From Candidatus Coatesiibacteriota bacterium (GTDB lineage: Bacteria; Oederibacteriota; CAKKQC01): DNA of 6,403 bases. This document shows positions 6,001 through 6,403 of this stretch, piece after piece. The position numbers were made by a program, and so were the translations under genes. The stretch is taken from positions 1 to 6,403 of the forward strand of contig JAHFSL010000152.1 of the NCBI GenBank assembly GCA_023265785.1. The letters are read 5' to 3'. The notes under the pieces are model-generated. The model searched no databases and was not told where the DNA came from. It saw only the letters and a list, made by a program, of their open reading frames with translations. Within the stretch, counting starts at the first letter, position 1. The number at the start of each line of letters is the position of its first letter.

Positions 6001-6403
6001 GCGCTGGCTCCCTACCCGGCCTGCGTCCAGGGAACGGCCACCCCCAACGCCTCGGACAACTGCACCCGCATCCAGGATCCCAATACGGCTTGCGCCGCCA
6101 CATTTACCTGGACCTATCTCACCACCGCCACCTCGCCCGTCAAGTTTACCGGGCTCGTCCAGGGCGACATCTGCCCGCCGCCGGCACCTCCCCCCCCGCC
6201 CGGGGTGCCCTGGCCCCCCTGCGACATCCCCTGCACGTCCACCGTGACGGGCGGGACCGCGTGTACGACCACGGCGGCGGCGACCACCTGGTTCACCGAT
6301 TCCGGGGAGGTCGGGGAATTCACCCTGGACCGCAACCTGTTCCGCGGGCGCACCGAGACCGTGAAGGCCGCCTGGGAACTGCGGGAAAGCGGCAATGTTG
6401 AGG
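3082..6403 (+). CDS. Large secreted beta-propeller / DUF11-repeat / FlgD-like protein (runs off right edge)
   Basis: The frame stays open to the window end without a stop, giving at least 1107 residues. The chosen start, ATG 3082, gives MRRSAAPWLVACALAIPASG and likely signal cleavage after VHA (residue 23); GTG 3064 and ATG 3067 are in-frame alternatives. Only a weak GGA lies 8 bases upstream of 3082. Residues about 70-510 hold repeated blade-like units: FAVGDGGTILYY (74-85), IVGDHGTVLRI (from 127), LFVVGQAM with PVILYW (185-212), WAIVGG (328-333), YGIGVG (401-406), and AWAVGEP with QILHW (about 486-506). This suggests a Ycf48/BNR-like propeller. Four DUF11/CARDB-like domains start near 515, 641, 778 and 914. 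A Pro-rich, Cys-containing hinge (about 1029-1061) comes next. Then FTLDRNLFRGRTETVKAAWEL (about 1079-1099) looks like the opening strands of a FlgD-like Ig domain, as in C-terminal tails of surface or secreted proteins. Many cysteines suggest disulfides outside the cytoplasm. It diverges from the ECF ATPase gene. No function is assigned; binding or adhesion at the cell surface is inference. Confidence 0.88.
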   Translation, partial: MRRSAAPWLVACALAIPASGVHAIGPNAMDWHDGTVDTLSAKVPVTVPTSLHLNAVHGRSRPDIPNSTSRNYVFAVGDGGTILYYGSSSVWVDLTSKNPAGTENLHDVYILPTANILVSGNQVAGFIVGDHGTVLRIIENTPGTFTFQCDNCPGAACSGGGGALNACSTLFDIFAVDDTSNATSLFVVGQAMSTPPDTVPPTFGNGPVILYWSGSAKTWSRLTGGASIPPGAPLTYDATGWPTNTQYNVPRAAAHTGIITRSFSPSTPLAGGIMDSFGYHNDLLFSTSISGLVNWSRWNAVDAICPSAPYTGTEYAPSFNKALNYGNWAIVGGDVDACTTFPSMLNNKAGVPSFIYGWNQSNSEPLRVIETGNGATGGLSASKDNTWGCVRGLDALPSWGYGIGVGAARSGGADFYDSQNGAANEAFFIRLDWTDLVHLPYPEYDPSPAPILNTVSSWNSKCVCAGYPFPMTWPGPMNSAFISGYNEAWAVGEPNPISAGSQILHWLGPSVPAAKLVASLTASPPVPWAVGQWVDIVFTVTNVGAAPPATPAGVANFNSAIALAPSSTTFLTLVGGPICSATYLSCPTSLPGGSSVSFTWTFSVNGCALNAALSATVTGKDLLAGTNLSATSLMVLSSGNLSASLWSAHSPASPAPGTLVTYTLTVSNTGNVTITSLTLTDTGPAALSSWNPLVANGITPTLSCTGTSSTLMIWSGALAAFPPGTSVVFQWTAILPLCTGATLNNRPLVTVSAGCGSPVSKLAVANGDLYTQPGSVGVSLALSATSTGAGAVAGSTVAFTLTVTNTGSPTITDLEVVDTLPAGVILNPNPPATVPAGFTVAVIPTASSTLLVWTGSGLTFTSSTYVAFDWSGDAFTTCGGSVTNRARAVALAACGAGSAASPADSFTLPGPLAASMSVTSRQDIPGRYKLTLVMTVTDTGISWVNNLRPVSLTLAPNNNDSILLTGPSSATFWALAPYPACVQGTATPNASDNCTRIQDPNTACAATFTWTYLTTATSPVKFTGLVQGDICPPPAPPPPPGVPWPPCDIPCTSTVTGGTACTTTAAATTWFTDSGEVGEFTLDRNLFRGRTETVKAAWELRESGNVE
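4624..6165 (+). repeat. Four tandem DUF11/CARDB-like domain repeats within the large secreted protein
   Basis: Protein-level repeats start near 4624, 5002, 5413 and 5821, so units are about 126-137 residues. Each opens with a short strand (VASLTAS, SASLWSA, SLALSAT, ASMSVTS), then a strand ending in TN/SN/TD: FTVTNVG, LTVSNTGN, LTVTNTGS, MTVTDTG. In units 2 and 3 this is followed by TITSLTLTDTGP or TITDLEVVDTLP, the classic DUF11 pattern. The later half of each unit has W plus paired cysteines, for example LCTGATLNNRPLVTVSAGC in unit 2 and TCGGSVTNRARAVALAAC in unit 3. Unit 4 is the most divergent. The repeats are divergent at DNA level, so recent duplication is not indicated. Confidence 0.65.

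Noticed and set aside
4464..6401. Plus-strand open frames in another register (about 407 and 237 codons) in the repeat region
   Set aside because: They are Arg/His/Pro-rich shadows of the uninterrupted real frame, which encodes DUF11-like domains.
1..6403. CRISPR array, tRNA/rRNA gene, insertion sequence or integrase site
   Set aside because: There are no direct-repeat/spacer pattern, no cloverleaf or rRNA-like segments, no transposase motifs and no terminal inverted repeats that I could see on either strand.

Overview
The window is GC-rich, densely coded bacterial DNA. Two secreted proteins with signal peptides, disulfide-type cysteine patterns, DUF11/CARDB-like beta-sandwich repeats and an apparent FlgD-like C-terminal start point to a diderm (Gram-negative-type) bacterium, perhaps an environmental or candidate-phylum lineage. 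No marker gene is present, so I give no taxon.

Layout, left to right. (1) 1-486, minus strand: the N-terminal 162 codons of a secreted repeat protein that runs off the left edge. (2) 538-1305, minus: ecfT, the transmembrane coupling subunit of an energy-coupling factor (ECF) vitamin/metal importer. (3) 1302-3041, minus: the cognate ATPase, two ABC domains fused in one 579-residue chain. It overlaps ecfT by 4 bases (ATGA). (4) 3082-6403, plus: a divergent, very large secreted protein of at least 1107 residues that runs off the right edge. It has a signal peptide, a probable beta-propeller, four DUF11/CARDB-like repeats, a Pro/Cys-rich hinge and the beginning of a FlgD-like Ig domain. There is no gene-free stretch over 300 bases; the gaps are 51 bases (487-537) and 22-40 bases (3042 to 3063 or 3081, depending on the start chosen).

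How they work together. The ATPase and EcfT form the energising module of an ECF importer: ATP hydrolysis by the fused ATPase is passed through EcfT to a substrate-binding S component. No S component is encoded here, so the substrate cannot be named, and a shared (group II) module or an S gene elsewhere is likely. The two flanking secreted proteins resemble each other in their repeat units (a GQW/GGW motif followed by VTN, then F-x-W-T-x-SVNG). The ECF module therefore sits between two apparent relatives, but nothing in the sequence links transport to the secreted proteins functionally.

Most of the window is conventional. The points most worth a second look are the architecture of the large secreted protein, its resemblance to the other flanking gene, the very short divergent intergenic region, and the lack of clear Shine-Dalgarno sequences with extended -10-like motifs just upstream of both secreted-protein starts.
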